The notes under the pieces were generated by a model. That model searched no databases. It worked only from the letters and a program-made list of their open reading frames with translations, and was not told the DNA's origin. Positions 45,572-57,065 of a stretch of 64,000 nt of DNA are shown piece after piece. The stretch spans positions 18,900 through 82,899 of the forward strand of contig SSNU01000346.1 in NCBI GenBank assembly GCA_012064415.1, in the 5' to 3' direction. The number at the start of each line of letters is the position of its first letter. The first letter of the stretch is position 1. The DNA comes from Gyrodactylus bullatarudis. Lineage: Eukaryota > Platyhelminthes > Monogenea > Gyrodactylidea > Gyrodactylidae. A program made the position numbers and the translations under genes.

Positions 45572-46050
45572 ATGGGAAAATCAAACAGAAGATCCCGAAG
45601 AATCAAAAGGAGACTTAGAAAACAAAGAAAAAGAGCAAAGTAAGTTAAATGAGAGAATTCTTATTATCATTCATAATTATTAAATTATAATTTGAATCAT
45701 CTTCAGATTTTTAGTTATTATTTTAATTATTTATATATTTCTTTATTTTGAGACATTTATCTCCTCGAAAATATTCTTAGGGTGTTGTCTAACGGTCATA
45801 CTCGTAGTTAGAAAGACGAAAGTCGTTATTTAGGTAAATAAAAACATCCATTTTCGCAGCTCTCTTCAGACTGTAGATGTGAATACCAACTTCTTAAGTC
45901 TGTGTAAGATCTGAAGAGAGCTCAAAATTAAAAGCTGTTAATCACCTAGTTAACCACTTTCTTCGATCCATTAGCATAACCGTTAGTCAGCACTCTAAGA
46001 ATATTTTTCATGTTTTTTAAAAATATTTTAGAGCCAAAAAACAAGCGTAA
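45572..46050 (+). CDS. Possible arginine/lysine-rich micropeptide, two exons
   Basis: Exon 45572-45639 starts MGKSNRRSRRIKRRLRKQRK. A donor (AA|GTAAGT) and an acceptor at 46030-46031 would join exon 46032-46050 for a 28-residue, extremely basic peptide; unspliced it stops at 23 residues. The presumed intron contains a MITE (45776-45999). Could be a nucleic-acid-binding micropeptide or a chance AGA/AAA-rich run; not ribosomal L41 or L39 by sequence. Confidence 0.3.
45776..45999. repeat. MITE with imperfect inverted ends
   Basis: Ends CTTAGGGTGTTGTCTAACGG and, inverted, CTTAGAGTGCTGACTAACGG. GAGCTCTCTTCAGA-type sequence is mirrored inside. Flanked by AATATT on both sides, which may be a 6-bp target duplication but is itself a palindrome. 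No ORF. Confidence 0.65.
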
Positions 46051-46189
46051 GAAATTTGAAATTGAATAAATGTTCATAATGAAAATTAATAAATAATTTT
46101 AACTATTAAATTTAAGTTGATTAATATTTAATATTAGATTTAAATAATAATTTCTAAATAAAATTGAGAGTTTATTGGTCGAATCTACC

Positions 46190-46335
46190 CTAGTTTTAAT
46201 TGTAGGTTGGCTTTTAATTTGATTATCAACTACTGTTGACTTCTCGGATTTTTCACATTTTGCCAACTCTACGCTAATTGCTAGGACTGACCTCTGCACT
46301 TGTGTGCGGTGATTATTGGCTACAGCCAAAACTAT
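46190..46335 (-). pseudogene. PLE tail fragment, copy 3
   Basis: Minus-strand frame with ANNHRTQVQ, then KSEKSTVVDNQIKSQPT, parallel to ADNHQTPVQ, then NESTTVNNQIISKP at 44505-44700. Only the low-complexity tail remains. Confidence 0.45.
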
Positions 46336-46522
46336 ACAGCAAGAAATTTGTATTTTCTTGAAATTTTGATATGAAATAGATTTAAACGCGCTGAATTCAA
46401 CGGTGATAACCATATTATATTTGATTGAGGAATGTCTTGAGAAATTGGACTATTATTATGATCTGAGCCTACCTGTGGCAATACCATAGACAAAAATGTA
46501 TCATACGAATCAATGATTATAC

Positions 46523-46738
46523 TTTTGATATCTCTGCGCTTAGTATGAGATAAATTAGTATGTTCTAATCAGAAATTGTATGTTGATTCAAATTATCTCT
46601 CCAATTGTATTTCGGTAAAAATTAAAATCTTTCTTGAGGAAAATCGGAGAGATAATTTGAAAACAGATTCGGAATCAACACGCAATTTCTGATTAGAAAA
46701 TACTAATTTATCTAATTCTAAGCGCAGAGATATCAAAA
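46523..46738. repeat. Long hairpin / foldback element
   Basis: Arms of about 90 bp at 46523-46612 and 46648-46738 pair with high identity: TTTTGATATCTCTGCGCTTA, then TCTAATCAGAAATTG, then CAAATTATCTCTC. The 35-bp loop is unrelated. No ORF. Transcripts would form a long double-stranded RNA hairpin. Confidence 0.75.
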
Positions 46739-46813
46739 TTATTAAAATATGCTTCCTTTTTTTCGAATCACTCTTTAAAAATAACAGAGGATTTATTTAG
46801 CTACATTTTGATG

Positions 46814-47110
46814 TACAGTTGGCATATGTGAAAGGGCGCACCTTAATAATTTTTGTGTGAATAAAATATTTTCATTAACCACATTTTTGTTGAGTGGTTA
46901 TAATTGCAGGTTTTAAAAAATTCGTATCACTAATTATTCTAAGTTTTAGAGCTTCTAATGTACAACGTACACTTTAAAGACTGTAATTAGTATAACAAAT
47001 TTCTCGAACTTGTAATTATAATCTTTTTTTAACTAAAAAATGTGGATTATGGAAATATTTTATCTACACTGAAATAATCAAGGTGTGCCCTTTCCCGAAG
47101 GACAACTGTA
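46814..47110. repeat. Tc1/mariner-type MITE, TA-flanked, ~70-bp TIRs
   Basis: Begins TACAGTTG and ends CAACTGTA. TIRs share GAAAGGGC(G/A)CACCTT and ATAAAATATTTTCATTAACC-type sequence over about 70 bp, 297 bp in all. TA at both ends fits a TA target duplication. An end of a related copy is at 28410-28426. Confidence 0.7.
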
Positions 47111-49180
47111 TCCTATGATATCTTTTTTGTCTATCGTATTTCCACAGAAAGGCTTAGATCATAATATGAATGCAAAATAATAATTAGTGGAAAGATATTC
47201 AAAAGTTCTAAAACATTCATTTTACAGAATTTTATTCTTTTAATCGTCACTGAAATAAAAGAATTAACTATATTCAAGGAAGAAAAATGTAGAAGATAAG
47301 TAAGTCTAACAAATATTTTCAACAAAAGAAATTCATAGAATTTTGAAGCACATCTGTTAAAGCGTTCCCATACTTTTTATCAAACTATTTAATGACGAAA
47401 ATTGAGAATAATCATCAATAATTTACTTAATATAAAATTTAAAACATAGTGTATGGTATTTTAAGTTGCTAGAATGTGAAACTAAACAGATTATCGATCC
47501 TCGACTTGGGTCGTTGAGAAAGGGCCAAAATTCAATGCTCTAGCTTAAAATTAACAGTTTAGAGCTAATCTCGAAAGGTTTATGATTTATTCAAGTACAA
47601 TGAGTATAAAGTAGTGGTCCCCTTTCATTTCATCGCACTAACTGAAGGATATATTTTATTCCATCCCTCTATAGAACAAGTTATAAATATTCGTAATTTA
47701 GTGAGAGACGAGGACCATAGGGCATTCACGTTTAATGTTTAATTCTCTATCCAATAGTATTCAAACTATAATTGTGTGTAAAATTTTTTTATGAAGAAAT
47801 TACACGATAAACAATAAAAGTTCATCTGAAAGATAATCTTTTACACGATGATTGTACCAAAATTTATGAATCAGTGACCAAATCTGATCAGATAATTTTA
47901 TCCAAAAAGCACTTCTAAATATTTTGTGAAAACACGATATTACTTGAAGGTACGAAAGCTATAATTATGATTAAAAAAGAAAATAAAAACTCATGTTGAC
48001 GAAGAAAAGAATTATTGGGAAAAAATAACGGCCTATGGTTCGAGATTATATTTTCAGCTCTGAGGAAAGTAAGAAGATAAATTTTTCAAAATGAAATTTC
48101 GCCACTATTGAGTTTCTTTTAAACTATCTTTTCCCAACTATCTATTCCTCTGTGATATTTCCACCTTGTACATCTCTATTTTTCGATAACGGGTTATCTT
48201 GATTTGTTTCATTATCAATCACCATTTTTGATGTGTCCTTTCACTAAAAGTTTGATAATTTCAGGAATACAAAACCCAAGTAAGTGTAGATCAGTTTATC
48301 GTATTACATACCGGTAAATTGAACAAGGCTCACAAATCATTGTATTAATAAAAAGATGAAGAATAAAGAAAAAAGTATCGCTAAACGATAATAATGTCCG
48401 AACACACAAAAACCCGTTATCAGAAAAGACTAGAATAGAAGCCAACCCTCATTATTCACTACCGCTTCTCATTTACCTATAATACCAAATTTCCTTACTT
48501 ATTAAGTACAGAATAGAATAGGGGTTTCTACTCACACATACTCACCACTATCACATACACACACACACTTTCTATAGAATGTAATGTAAAATCCTACCAC
48601 GCCATATTTGAATATGAATGTATGATAGACAAAATTATTCTGATGATGTAATATTCACTTATCATTCATTATCACTCTCCCACGCCATGAATACCCTACG
48701 TTTGTACACTAACAATGAAAAACTAAGAATCCTGCGATCATAACCATCAAATCATGATGAAACTTTATAATTATGATCTCCAATCAACTTTATAGAAATG
48801 ATACACAAGAAAGAATTTTTAATTTACTGCTAGTTATCAGCGTGAATCTTAAAAACCTTGGGTACTGTAGAGATAAAATTCTGATAGATTGGATCAGTTC
48901 ACTTTCCGATATTTGAAAACTTCAACTACAGGTTCTTAAGATTTTAATTTGGGATTATTGGAAAACCATTTGGTCATGAGAAAACTTGAAGGTTCATTGG
49001 AAATTGTGAAAAATCTTGATTTTTTAAAAGATAACCCTGTTTTAAATTCAACAGTTTATGATTTCGAATAAAAGATTATTTTTATAAAAATACTCATTCT
49101 TTGATTGAGAACATCTAAAAAATTTCATCAACCTACTAAAAAAATTTGAGATTCGGGTAGCAAAATATATATTTGCGACC
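47111..49180. other. Non-coding stretch with weak repeats
   Basis: An inverted pair TTTCGATAACGGGTT (48181) and AACCCGTTATCAGAAAA (48411) spans ~250 bp and may mark a degraded MITE. A CA-rich microsatellite lies near 48536-48570. No gene seen. Confidence 0.4.
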
Positions 49181-49345
49181 TTGGGAAAATTGTAGGAGGA
49201 ATGTTGCTCGATCCTGATTGGCCGACAAATACTCGATTTCTATTGGTCTATTATTCATGAGATTTGGGTTAGAAATGGTATATAACTAAGGTATACTTGT
49301 ACACTCACACAACTCTCGTCACTTTACAGAGCTTTCACCTGTAAT
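49181..49345 (+). repeat. Repeat carrying a promoter-like module, copy 1
   Basis: About 85% identical to 51322-51480. Contains ATTGG (49217), ATTGG (49242) and TATATAAC (49279), then CACAACTCTCGTCACTTTAC and AGAGCTTTCACC. The last ~50 bp occur inverted at 50397-50450. Likely the promoter/terminal region of a mobile element. Confidence 0.6.
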
Positions 49346-50396
49346 ACTTAATCAGGTTCAATAATAGATAACATACATTAAAAATATATTTCCTTGAATA
49401 AAATAAATAATTATTTACTAGATTATAATCCAGTGAAATACATTCTAGAGTTACAAGTTACCATTCGTTTTAGTAAGTTGTCTAAATTTATTTGCCAAGC
49501 TCATCTGTTTCTATAGTAGTTCAACTTCGACAAATGGGTGAGTTAAAAATTAGGACTTAAACAAAATATACGTCTGATTTCTATGTCCTCACAACGAGTT
49601 CCTAGTTGGCTACTAAAAATTGGGATCCATATTAGTAACTACATTATATATTTTATTAATATTTATATTTAAAACTTATTAACAATTTTCAGATATGATT
49701 CTGATCTTTAAACAAGCTATATTCAGCGTTTTGAAACGCCAAAGAACATCAAACAAGAATGATAAAATTTTGTAGGTTTGAGCAGATAGAAGATGTTTCA
49801 GATTACTTTGCTCAAATCACTTATGCCATCGGTAACTCAGCTAAAAATCAATGTCACAGACCACTTTTCTCATTTTGTAGATGACATGTTTTCTGATAAA
49901 TTTCCACTGTGAATTATTTTTCTATCGAGAATGTGTAAAAGTGATTTTTATTAGCATTAGTAAGTTTGGCGAATTTTGAGACCATCATAAATGAAAAATT
50001 AGAAAAATAAACGCTCAGCCTCTTTTAAATTTATATCCGTCAGTTAACTCATCTCATTGTTATGATAAGGACACTTATGGGGAGATTTACGTACCTTAGG
50101 GTGGAAATCATGCATAGATGCTGTAAAAGTTCATGAAGGACCAATATTATACATCAAAAATAACAATCAATTTTCATTCATTTTCAATATGAAGAAAGAA
50201 AATGATTTTTGGCAATATTATCGTTCAAATAAAGAAAATACATGCGTTGGAAACTCTATATCAACTCTAGAAATATATTTGAATAGATTTCCAAATGAAA
50301 CTTTGTGAGTACTGTGTGTATGAAATTTTAATAGCTACCTTAACCCAATTGAGATTATTATTTAGAAATGTCTCAACTAGACTAGAAATATTTAAT
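49346..50396. other. Non-coding stretch
   Basis: No gene or clear repeat recognised; the minus-strand frame at 50267-50485 overlaps the inverted repeat segment and has no domain. Confidence 0.35.
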
Positions 50397-50490
50397 ACAG
50401 GTAAAAGCTCTGTAAAGTGAGGAGAGTTGTGTGAATGTGCAAGTAGATATGTGAGGAGAGGAAATTTAGCATTAACACACAACATTTGAT
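50397..50490 (-). repeat. Inverted partial copy of the promoter-bearing repeat
   Basis: Reverse complement of the CACAACTCTCxTCACTTTAC AGAGCTTTTACC segment of 49300-49340 and 51450-51480. It abuts the left end of the pogo-like element, whose right end abuts the other copy, suggesting the pogo element inserted into this repeat cluster. Confidence 0.55.
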
Positions 50491-51321
50491 GGGGTACTCT
50501 ACTTTACTTTTTTAACATCTCACGAACTAATCGTGCGTCAATATAAGTTTAGATTTTAAAAATAACAAATTAAGAATAACATCCTACTACACCCACCTAC
50601 ATTAGTTTTCTCCTACTTTTGCTCTTCAAAATCTACATTGTGAATTCTACTAGAAGTTATCCCAACCTCAATATTTGATTGACATATCTATGATAGGTTC
50701 AAACCCGTGCGTCAATATACCTACTCTTCAACAAAGGTTTACTAAAACAGCATGGGTTTTTGAAACTCCTCACTTTTACTCACAATGCTTTTCACTAACA
50801 TCCAAAAACTCCAAGATATTCATGAAATGGAAAGTGGCGACTTCTTTCTTAGTGAAATTGCTAAAAAGAAGAGCTTTCGTGATATGGCGAATGTAATGAC
50901 CTTGGCAGATTGTATTGATATCGCTGACCATATTTGGGGTTCAATCGGCTCAGATACAATAGCGAAATGCTGGGAAGAAACAGGGTTAATCCAACCTGAT
51001 TTGATTACTAATGACGAATTAACCAGATCAACACGGACGGGAATAGAGCTTGTTGTAAACCATTTAAATTCAAGAGGATTAAATGGATCGGCTTATATAA
51101 GAAAAAATTTAGATTTTTGTAATACAAATTCTATTCTTCGGTGTATGACATTACAATATAAAAAACTATTCTCAATTTGTTAATTTTAAAATATAAACTT
51201 AGAATAACAGATAAAGAGATATGAGTTTTGAAAACCCATACGTTTTGTTAAATAATATATTGACGCGCGATTAGTTCGTGAGATATTAAAAAAGTAAAGG
51301 GGATCTGAAGTAGAGTACCCC
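50491..51321 (+). mobile_element. pogo/Tigger-type transposon, deletion derivative
   Basis: Left end GGGGTACTCTACTTTACTTT and right end (inverted) GGGGTACTCTACTTCAGATC. Both continue with TTTTAAYATCTCACGAACTA and CGYGCGTCAATATA. Inside, 50785-51183 encodes the C-terminal part of a pogo/Tigger transposase (LADCIDIADHIWGSIGSDTI, then AKCWEETGLIQPDLI). The DNA-binding and DDE parts are missing. 831 bp, non-autonomous. Confidence 0.75.
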
Positions 51322-51480
51322 TTGGGAAATTTGTGGGAGGAATATTGCTCGATTCTGACTGGCCGACAAATACTCAATTTCTATTTCTCTATTATTCATG
51401 AGATTTGGAGTAGAAATGATATATAAATAACGTCTACTTTCACATTCACACAAATCTCGTCACTTTACAGAGCTTTTACC
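51322..51480 (+). repeat. Repeat carrying a promoter-like module, copy 2
   Basis: Matches 49181-49345. The first CCAAT-type box is CTGG (51358) instead of ATTGG and the second is lost, but TATATAAA (51420) and CGTCACTTTACAGAGCTTTT remain. More diverged than copy 1. Confidence 0.55.
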
Positions 51481-51483
51481 TCT

Positions 51484-52600
51484 AAATGAATGAATGAATG
51501 AAAAATTTATTGAACAACACATATGTTCTGCTTTACAATTTTCATTTTCACATAGAAAAGTTGATAGAAATTAATCTTCTTACAAAATAAGTATAATAAA
51601 TTAATATTTATAACTCTATGTTTATATAATAATAATAAAATAAATGCATCTTGTTAATTAGTTTTTTTTTCCTTTTTGATAAAGAGTTGATACATATATG
51701 ATAACTAGTATCAAAGCATTTGTAATTTACGGTCAGGCACTATACCTTATGAAGATAAATAGTTTTTTTGTTACAATTTGTCCATTACTTTCTCTTCATT
51801 AATATAGTTTCTCTTCCTGAAACATTCACTTTATATCAGTTAATCGTTCATTATGAATTACATTTAATCTACATGTCCTTTTTTTTAATTTGTTGATAAT
51901 AATAATAACTTCAGTTTTTATTCATTTCAGAAATATTTTCATAAGCTGATGGTGAAGATTCCACAGCAATAGACAGCCTTTTATTCTGTGTATTTGATTT
52001 TTTTTTATAATTAATTATGGGCTGAAAAATATCACGAGGAGAGCAGTTCATTATATTTTTTTTTTTTTGTCTTTGCAATGGCTCTAGATACATGATATTT
52101 CAAGCAGCTTTCAACAAATTAGTTTTTGACTGGTAAATTTTATCTTTTTAATTCTAATGATCAGTGAAGACTTTGATATTTATGAAGAGTCAGTTGAGAA
52201 GAATAAAAAGGAAGGAATATGAAAAATTATTAACAAAACAATAAATATCTTCACAAGACATATTTTGAGTAATTTGATGTTGATTTACAAAATATTTTGA
52301 TACTAGTATATATCTTCGTCTTTAAAATATACTTTAAGGAGAATCTGGTATTGTATATAAATTTGATAATAATAACTTCTTTTCTTTTTTTAGTTTATAA
52401 ATCTGGTTTTAATTTCTTGAGAGAACTCTTTCAAGTTTTTTCTCTTCAAAGAGTTAGGTAGTTTATCAAAGTGTTTTTTACATCGATTAAAAATAGCTGG
52501 ATTTTTTACATGTCCTTCAATTCTGTAGCGTTCTCTAAGTCTAAATAAAATTTCAGTCAGTGAATTTTTGCCCAATTTTAGCTTTTTGATAGACTGATCT
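51484..52600 (-). pseudogene. LINE 3' end with ATTC-type tail
   Basis: On the minus strand an open frame at 52575-52390 resembles a LINE ORF2 C-terminus (FNRCKKHFDKLPNSLKRKNL, then KEFSQEIKTRF). About 0.9 kb downstream the sequence reads AATAAATTTTTCATTCATTC, a polyadenylation-like word followed by short tandem tail repeats, typical of CR1/L2-type ends. No RT active site present. Moderate confidence. Confidence 0.5.
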
Positions 52601-53608
52601 GAAATTTATAGAACTAATTTTCAAAATTTTTCGTCAGAAAAATGAATTTTCCTAACATGTGAGTAGAGATACTTTTTCGCTGAAATGAAATATTTTTTTG
52701 TATATAATATGCAGAAATTTTTGTTATCAAGAATCTCTTCTAAATTTTATAAAAATAACGCAGCTAGTGATTTGAAAAAAATATTTAAGATGTTTTATCC
52801 TAGAATTCTGATATAGAATTTTAAAATCATGATTTAAAAAATAACCTATTTTTGTCTAGAGATTCTAAAATAATTTTTAATTTAATACCCAGGAAAATAG
52901 AGTGAGAATCTTATCTTATTATTTTTTTATTAATAATTTCAGGGTACGAACTGATTGTAACATTCGTTCATTGCGCGTTTCAGAGAGATAGAGAAGTGAT
53001 TAAAATTAAAGAATAGAAATTTTTCTTTTTCAAAACTTTTTAATAATCAGTGGTTAATCGGTGAGGATGGAAAATTTCTATTAAGTATTAATTAAGAAAA
53101 TCGATTTAAAGTGATAAATTCACGGTTTATTCTAGTCTTTCGGTTCGGGTTGTGAATAAGGTATTATAACAGATTCAAAAAAATTGATAAAACTCAATTA
53201 AATGTTACTTAATGACAAGTTCAAGGAAATTTTTTATCATTTTGCAGTGGATTGTTTTTGGTATATTTAAGAATATGTTTTGAATTCGTGTACAATTTCT
53301 AATTCTCAAACAAAAGTAGAATGAAAAAAGTTGTGGTAGGACTAAAGAATACCTCACAAAAATCCGACCGTATAGAGAGGAATATATCGTGTATTCTAGA
53401 TGTATGCGTGACTATACCATATGTTGTCATTATTATTTTTGACTCTTTAAATTCATAATTATTACTATCGTTGAAGCCTCATAACTTATTTTAATCATAG
53501 AATGTCAAGCGACACACCATATTGAAGCTAAAATCCTAAAGAATTTAATGATTAATAATACAGGTGAAGGACCCGTTTTCTTTCCCATTCTGTCCAAATT
53601 ATCAATCG
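52601..53608. other. Non-coding stretch
   Basis: AT-rich. No ORF, no clear inverted or direct repeats that I can support. Confidence 0.35.
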
Positions 53609-54336
53609 TACTTGGATTATATATCATACTGGGGAGTTTTTTTCAACCAATGTGAGTGCGTTAAACCAATAACCAATGAAATTAAAGCATACATAAATTC
53701 TGAATTTTGTACTGAAAACTAACTCCATCGGCAATTACATGCGTAATTAAATAAATATGAAATTTATTTTTATATAAACGTCTGTAAAACTTGATTTTTT
53801 TTTGTTTTGAGATGCTAAAATTTTCAACTTGTCATTTCTGATAGAAGTTAGCTTTGTGGTTATCGTACAGTCATAATATTAGTCTCATAAGATAGAGCTT
53901 CAAAAACTTTTAATTATTGCAAATTTCCATGATTATATCAAAATTTAATCTTATTGAAAACTAAATGAACTTGAGTTTCACAACTTAAAAATCTTTTTTA
54001 AAATCCCTTTTCAAATCAAAAACCATGCCATGATGATTCACATTGGGATTAATTATCACCGCACAAAACAGCCTGACAAAAAAGGGGTAATGACACTAAT
54101 CTACAATGTCAAATCTACACACCCAAATGACTATGTAACTCCCATTCAATTGTTTATTTAAAGACGTTTATATAAAAATAAATTTCCTATTTATTAAATT
54201 ACGCATGTAATTGCCGATGGAGTTAGTTTTCAGTACAAAATTCAGAATTTATGTATGCTTTAATTTCATTGGTTATTGGTTTAACGCACTCACATTGGTT
54301 GAAAAAAACTCCCCAGTATGATATATAATCCAAGTA
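53609..54336. repeat. Young long-TIR element, 175-bp arms, ~98% identical
   Basis: Arms 53609-53783 and 54162-54336 are the same length and differ at only a few bases. Both begin TACTTGGATTATATATCATA and contain CATCGGCAATTACATGCGTA. The 378-bp centre is non-coding. TA bounds both ends, consistent with a Tc1/mariner-type target. High arm identity implies recent origin or gene conversion. Confidence 0.88.
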
Positions 54337-54524
54337 TATAGGAACTTTTTGAGCGTTTTAGCTCTCTCCATACCCGTTCGATAGTGTTAGTGTGAGATCA
54401 TGTATTTTCATCCTTGAAACCTCGACTGTGGTTTACTGTCAAGTGGACAAAAGGAATGCCTCTGTATCCACTTCATTCGTAAGTGATTACCACTGTGCCA
54501 GGTGCGAAATTTTCCATGAAAAAT
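54337..54524. other. Non-coding spacer
   Basis: A 65-codon open frame from 54392 overlaps the antisense of the pogo fragment; no function can be assigned. Confidence 0.3.
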
Positions 54525-54960
54525 CTATGCTGTCAGGCTTTGTTCCTGACGAAAATTACAGAAAGTCACAGTTGAAACAAATTCTATAGATTTTGCCGAA
54601 TCATTTCGTATATAGTTTATATATATTGCTTCAAGAACAGATTCAAAATCAAAAGTTGAAAATTTTTCTGAGAACTTTTCACACAACCTAATATTATAAT
54701 GAATTACTTTAATATTGGATAATATTTTCGTTCTATCGAAAAGTTTATGAGAAGAGGCCTTATCTATAAATAATATAATTTTTCTCTTGGCTAATTTCAA
54801 TTTTGTATTCCAACTTGAATAAAGGATGTAAAAATATCCCGATTCATCCATCCTTTTGCAGAATATTTATAATTAAGAAATTCTAAATCCTCTTTGCTGA
54901 GGCATCTTGGTTTTCTGAATAAACATTAAGGCTTCTCTCTGACCAGGATAGGTTCATTGT
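54525..54960 (-). pseudogene. pogo/Tigger transposase fragment (DDE region)
   Basis: Minus-strand frame includes WNTKLKLAKRKIILFIDKAS, then SHKLFDR and LSNIKVIHY. This matches the block around the second catalytic Asp of pogo/Tigger transposases (consensus of the kind LLxDNAxSH ... LSNVKVxxLPPNTT). The PPNTT part is frameshifted away. Upstream remains (WMNRDIF-like) extend to ~54930. Opposite orientation to the pogo derivative at 50491-51321. Confidence 0.65.
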
Positions 54961-56120
54961 ATATCAATTTGTATAAATCAAGGATGATAAATTTCACCTT
55001 CATGTATGGAACTAAAGGTTTGAATAAACACAAATTACATGTTGTATGAATAAGCTTAGCTGTCAAAGTCATTAATACCTTACGTAGTTTTATAAGAGGG
55101 CCATATTAGGCCCTATTATTGTGTGGTATGAAAACATCCGTTGTGGCCAGAAAAAAGTCATAATTTATTCAGGCTTAGTTTCCTTTTACCAAAACTAAAA
55201 TAGGGGAGGAGGAACCTGCAGGGGAACCTCAATGATTTTCAATCAATGGTTATGAGATGTATTAGTTAATTCTAATAATCATCAATAAATGGAACGGAGC
55301 ATTAAACTGGTCGATTAAACATATTAGAATCATTTAAGGTTCTTTCAGACTTGAAAATATTTAGAGAGGGTTCTGAAACTAATACTCACAACGATGTTTA
55401 TGATTTGGAATATATATTCAACTTATAAAACTATTGTTATTTTTAAATTTAAATGCAGTGATTTAAATTGAGATGAAATAATATTCGAGATTGAAAAACT
55501 AGAACCATTTATTCAGTCTATTCTGATTGGTTATTGTGATAACGCAATGTGATTGTCTAACGGTTTTGGTATAAAAAACAAACGAGAGATAATATCTCGA
55601 GTCGGTATGTGTGAAATTAACTGTATTTCTTGGTCCTTAGTTTAGTTGTTCTATTTTTCTGGCACGTTGGACTATGATAAGACATAAATTATGAAGGCAC
55701 TGACTTCTTCCACAAATTTTGTCACTAAGAATTTGTCTACAGAATCACTGTGCAACAAAAAATCACTTCACCTTCACAACCGGGCTAGATTTTTGATATG
55801 TTGTTAAGCTTTTCACGCTGATTCTCATGGTTCTATTCGTCTTTTGTTACTGTTAAATTTATGAGAATATGCGAATTCCTCTTATTGGTTTAAATTGTTT
55901 TAAGGGATGGTCATCATGAATCATAAGGGATGAGGGTTGTAAAAGGGTAAAATGTAATAGTCTCCATGGCTGATTGAGTTATTTTCTCTTGACGAATTCA
56001 TAAATCGATGATTACCCAGTGAATCTTTATCATTTTTTCTTCTTTTTGTGTTTGGAGGGAGATTTGGTTTCTCAATACTATCATTAATTACAAACTGTGA
56101 TTTTTTAAAATACAATCTTC
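54961..56120. other. Mostly non-coding, possible PLE debris
   Basis: CTGATTGGTTATTGTGATAA at 55526 and GGTATAAAAAAC at ~55568 form another promoter-like pair. A minus-strand frame at 56115-55921 (KRRKNDKDSLGNHRFMNSSR) loosely resembles the basic tail seen in PLE family B. No host gene seen. Confidence 0.35.
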
Positions 56121-56638
56121 CAAAAACTTACATAGATTTAATTATCATTTGAAACGAGCAACGAATTGAAACTTTGGAGATAAGAAAAAATTTAGAAACG
56201 TTCTTGGGTTATTTTCAAAAGTAACCCAAGAATAGTTTCAAGTAAGTGAAAAATGTATGACAGCTTTAAAAAATCCATTGACTTAAAATTCCATAGTGAA
56301 TCTAAGGATATTAAAATAAAGTTTTACTGATAGCTACTTCCTTTACCTGGTATATTTTGGTCAAAATGTTTTAAACTTTTTAATAATAAAATCGCGCAGA
56401 GCTATGCAATTATTTTGCTATTTAATTCTTCAGAACGATCACTTGAAACCAGAATCAAACTATATTTAAGCCAAAGAAACGGGTAGGTTAATCATTTAAA
56501 GAATATGTCTAATATTTCGATATCCAAAATTTTTCCTAATTAGTCCTAATATTTCTCTTTTTAAGGGGACAAACTGTCATATTTAAAGATGAACTGTAAG
56601 TCATCGTAATAAATAAAAAATATATTATCTCTAGTAAG
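56121..56638. other. Non-coding spacer
   Basis: No gene or clear repeat recognised. Confidence 0.3.
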
Positions 56639-56880
56639 ATGTTTTTTGTGTCTTCTATGATCACTCACTCTTCTCAGGAACGAAAAGTTTCAGAAGACGA
56701 ATGGGAAAATGCTACAGACAACTTCATTAAAATATTCATGGACAATAACTTTCCTAGACAACTCATTCTTAACCACATGAAAAGGAAAGATAGAACCAGA
56801 CTAATTAAAGAAGAAGAGAAAAAACCGGTCTATATTAAAGTTCCCTATAAAGGAGACAAAAATAGTACGAGAAATTGAAC
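56639..56880 (+). pseudogene. Penelope-like element fragment (region between RT and nuclease)
   Basis: Frame contains DEWENATDNFIKIFMDNNFP, then RQLILNHMKR and KKPVYIKVPYKGDKN. This parallels EEFLKEIDEIKERLRENGYP, then NFVRKYIEKAL and IRIYVKLSFKGDG in the intact PLE at 1054-3330. It stops at 56878, where the foldback/hammerhead repeat begins at 56884, in the same orientation as the ribozyme. Confidence 0.65.
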
Positions 56881-56883
56881 GTC

Positions 56884-57011
56884 GTATATCCCACAGAAAC
56901 GTCTTATTTGGTAATGGATTAGCCTATGTCGCTGAATGTTACAGCTTACTAATGGATCCCACCGATCCTGTGGGATATACGACCTAAGCACCTAGGACGA
57001 AATATTTCTAG
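56884..57011. repeat. Hammerhead-linked foldback, truncated arms
   Basis: Partial left arm (56884-56964, CGTATATCCCACAG to CCCACCG) followed almost directly by a partial right arm (56966-57011, CCTGTGGGATATACG to ATTTCTAG). The usual spacer is gone, so the element is internally deleted. The family tail GTAAGTATAGGTGCTGCACT follows and leads into the ribozyme. Confidence 0.75.
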
Positions 57012-57065
57012 TTAAACTTTGTAAGTATAGGTGCTGCACTATTCATTAGTTAGCAAATCCCAGGT

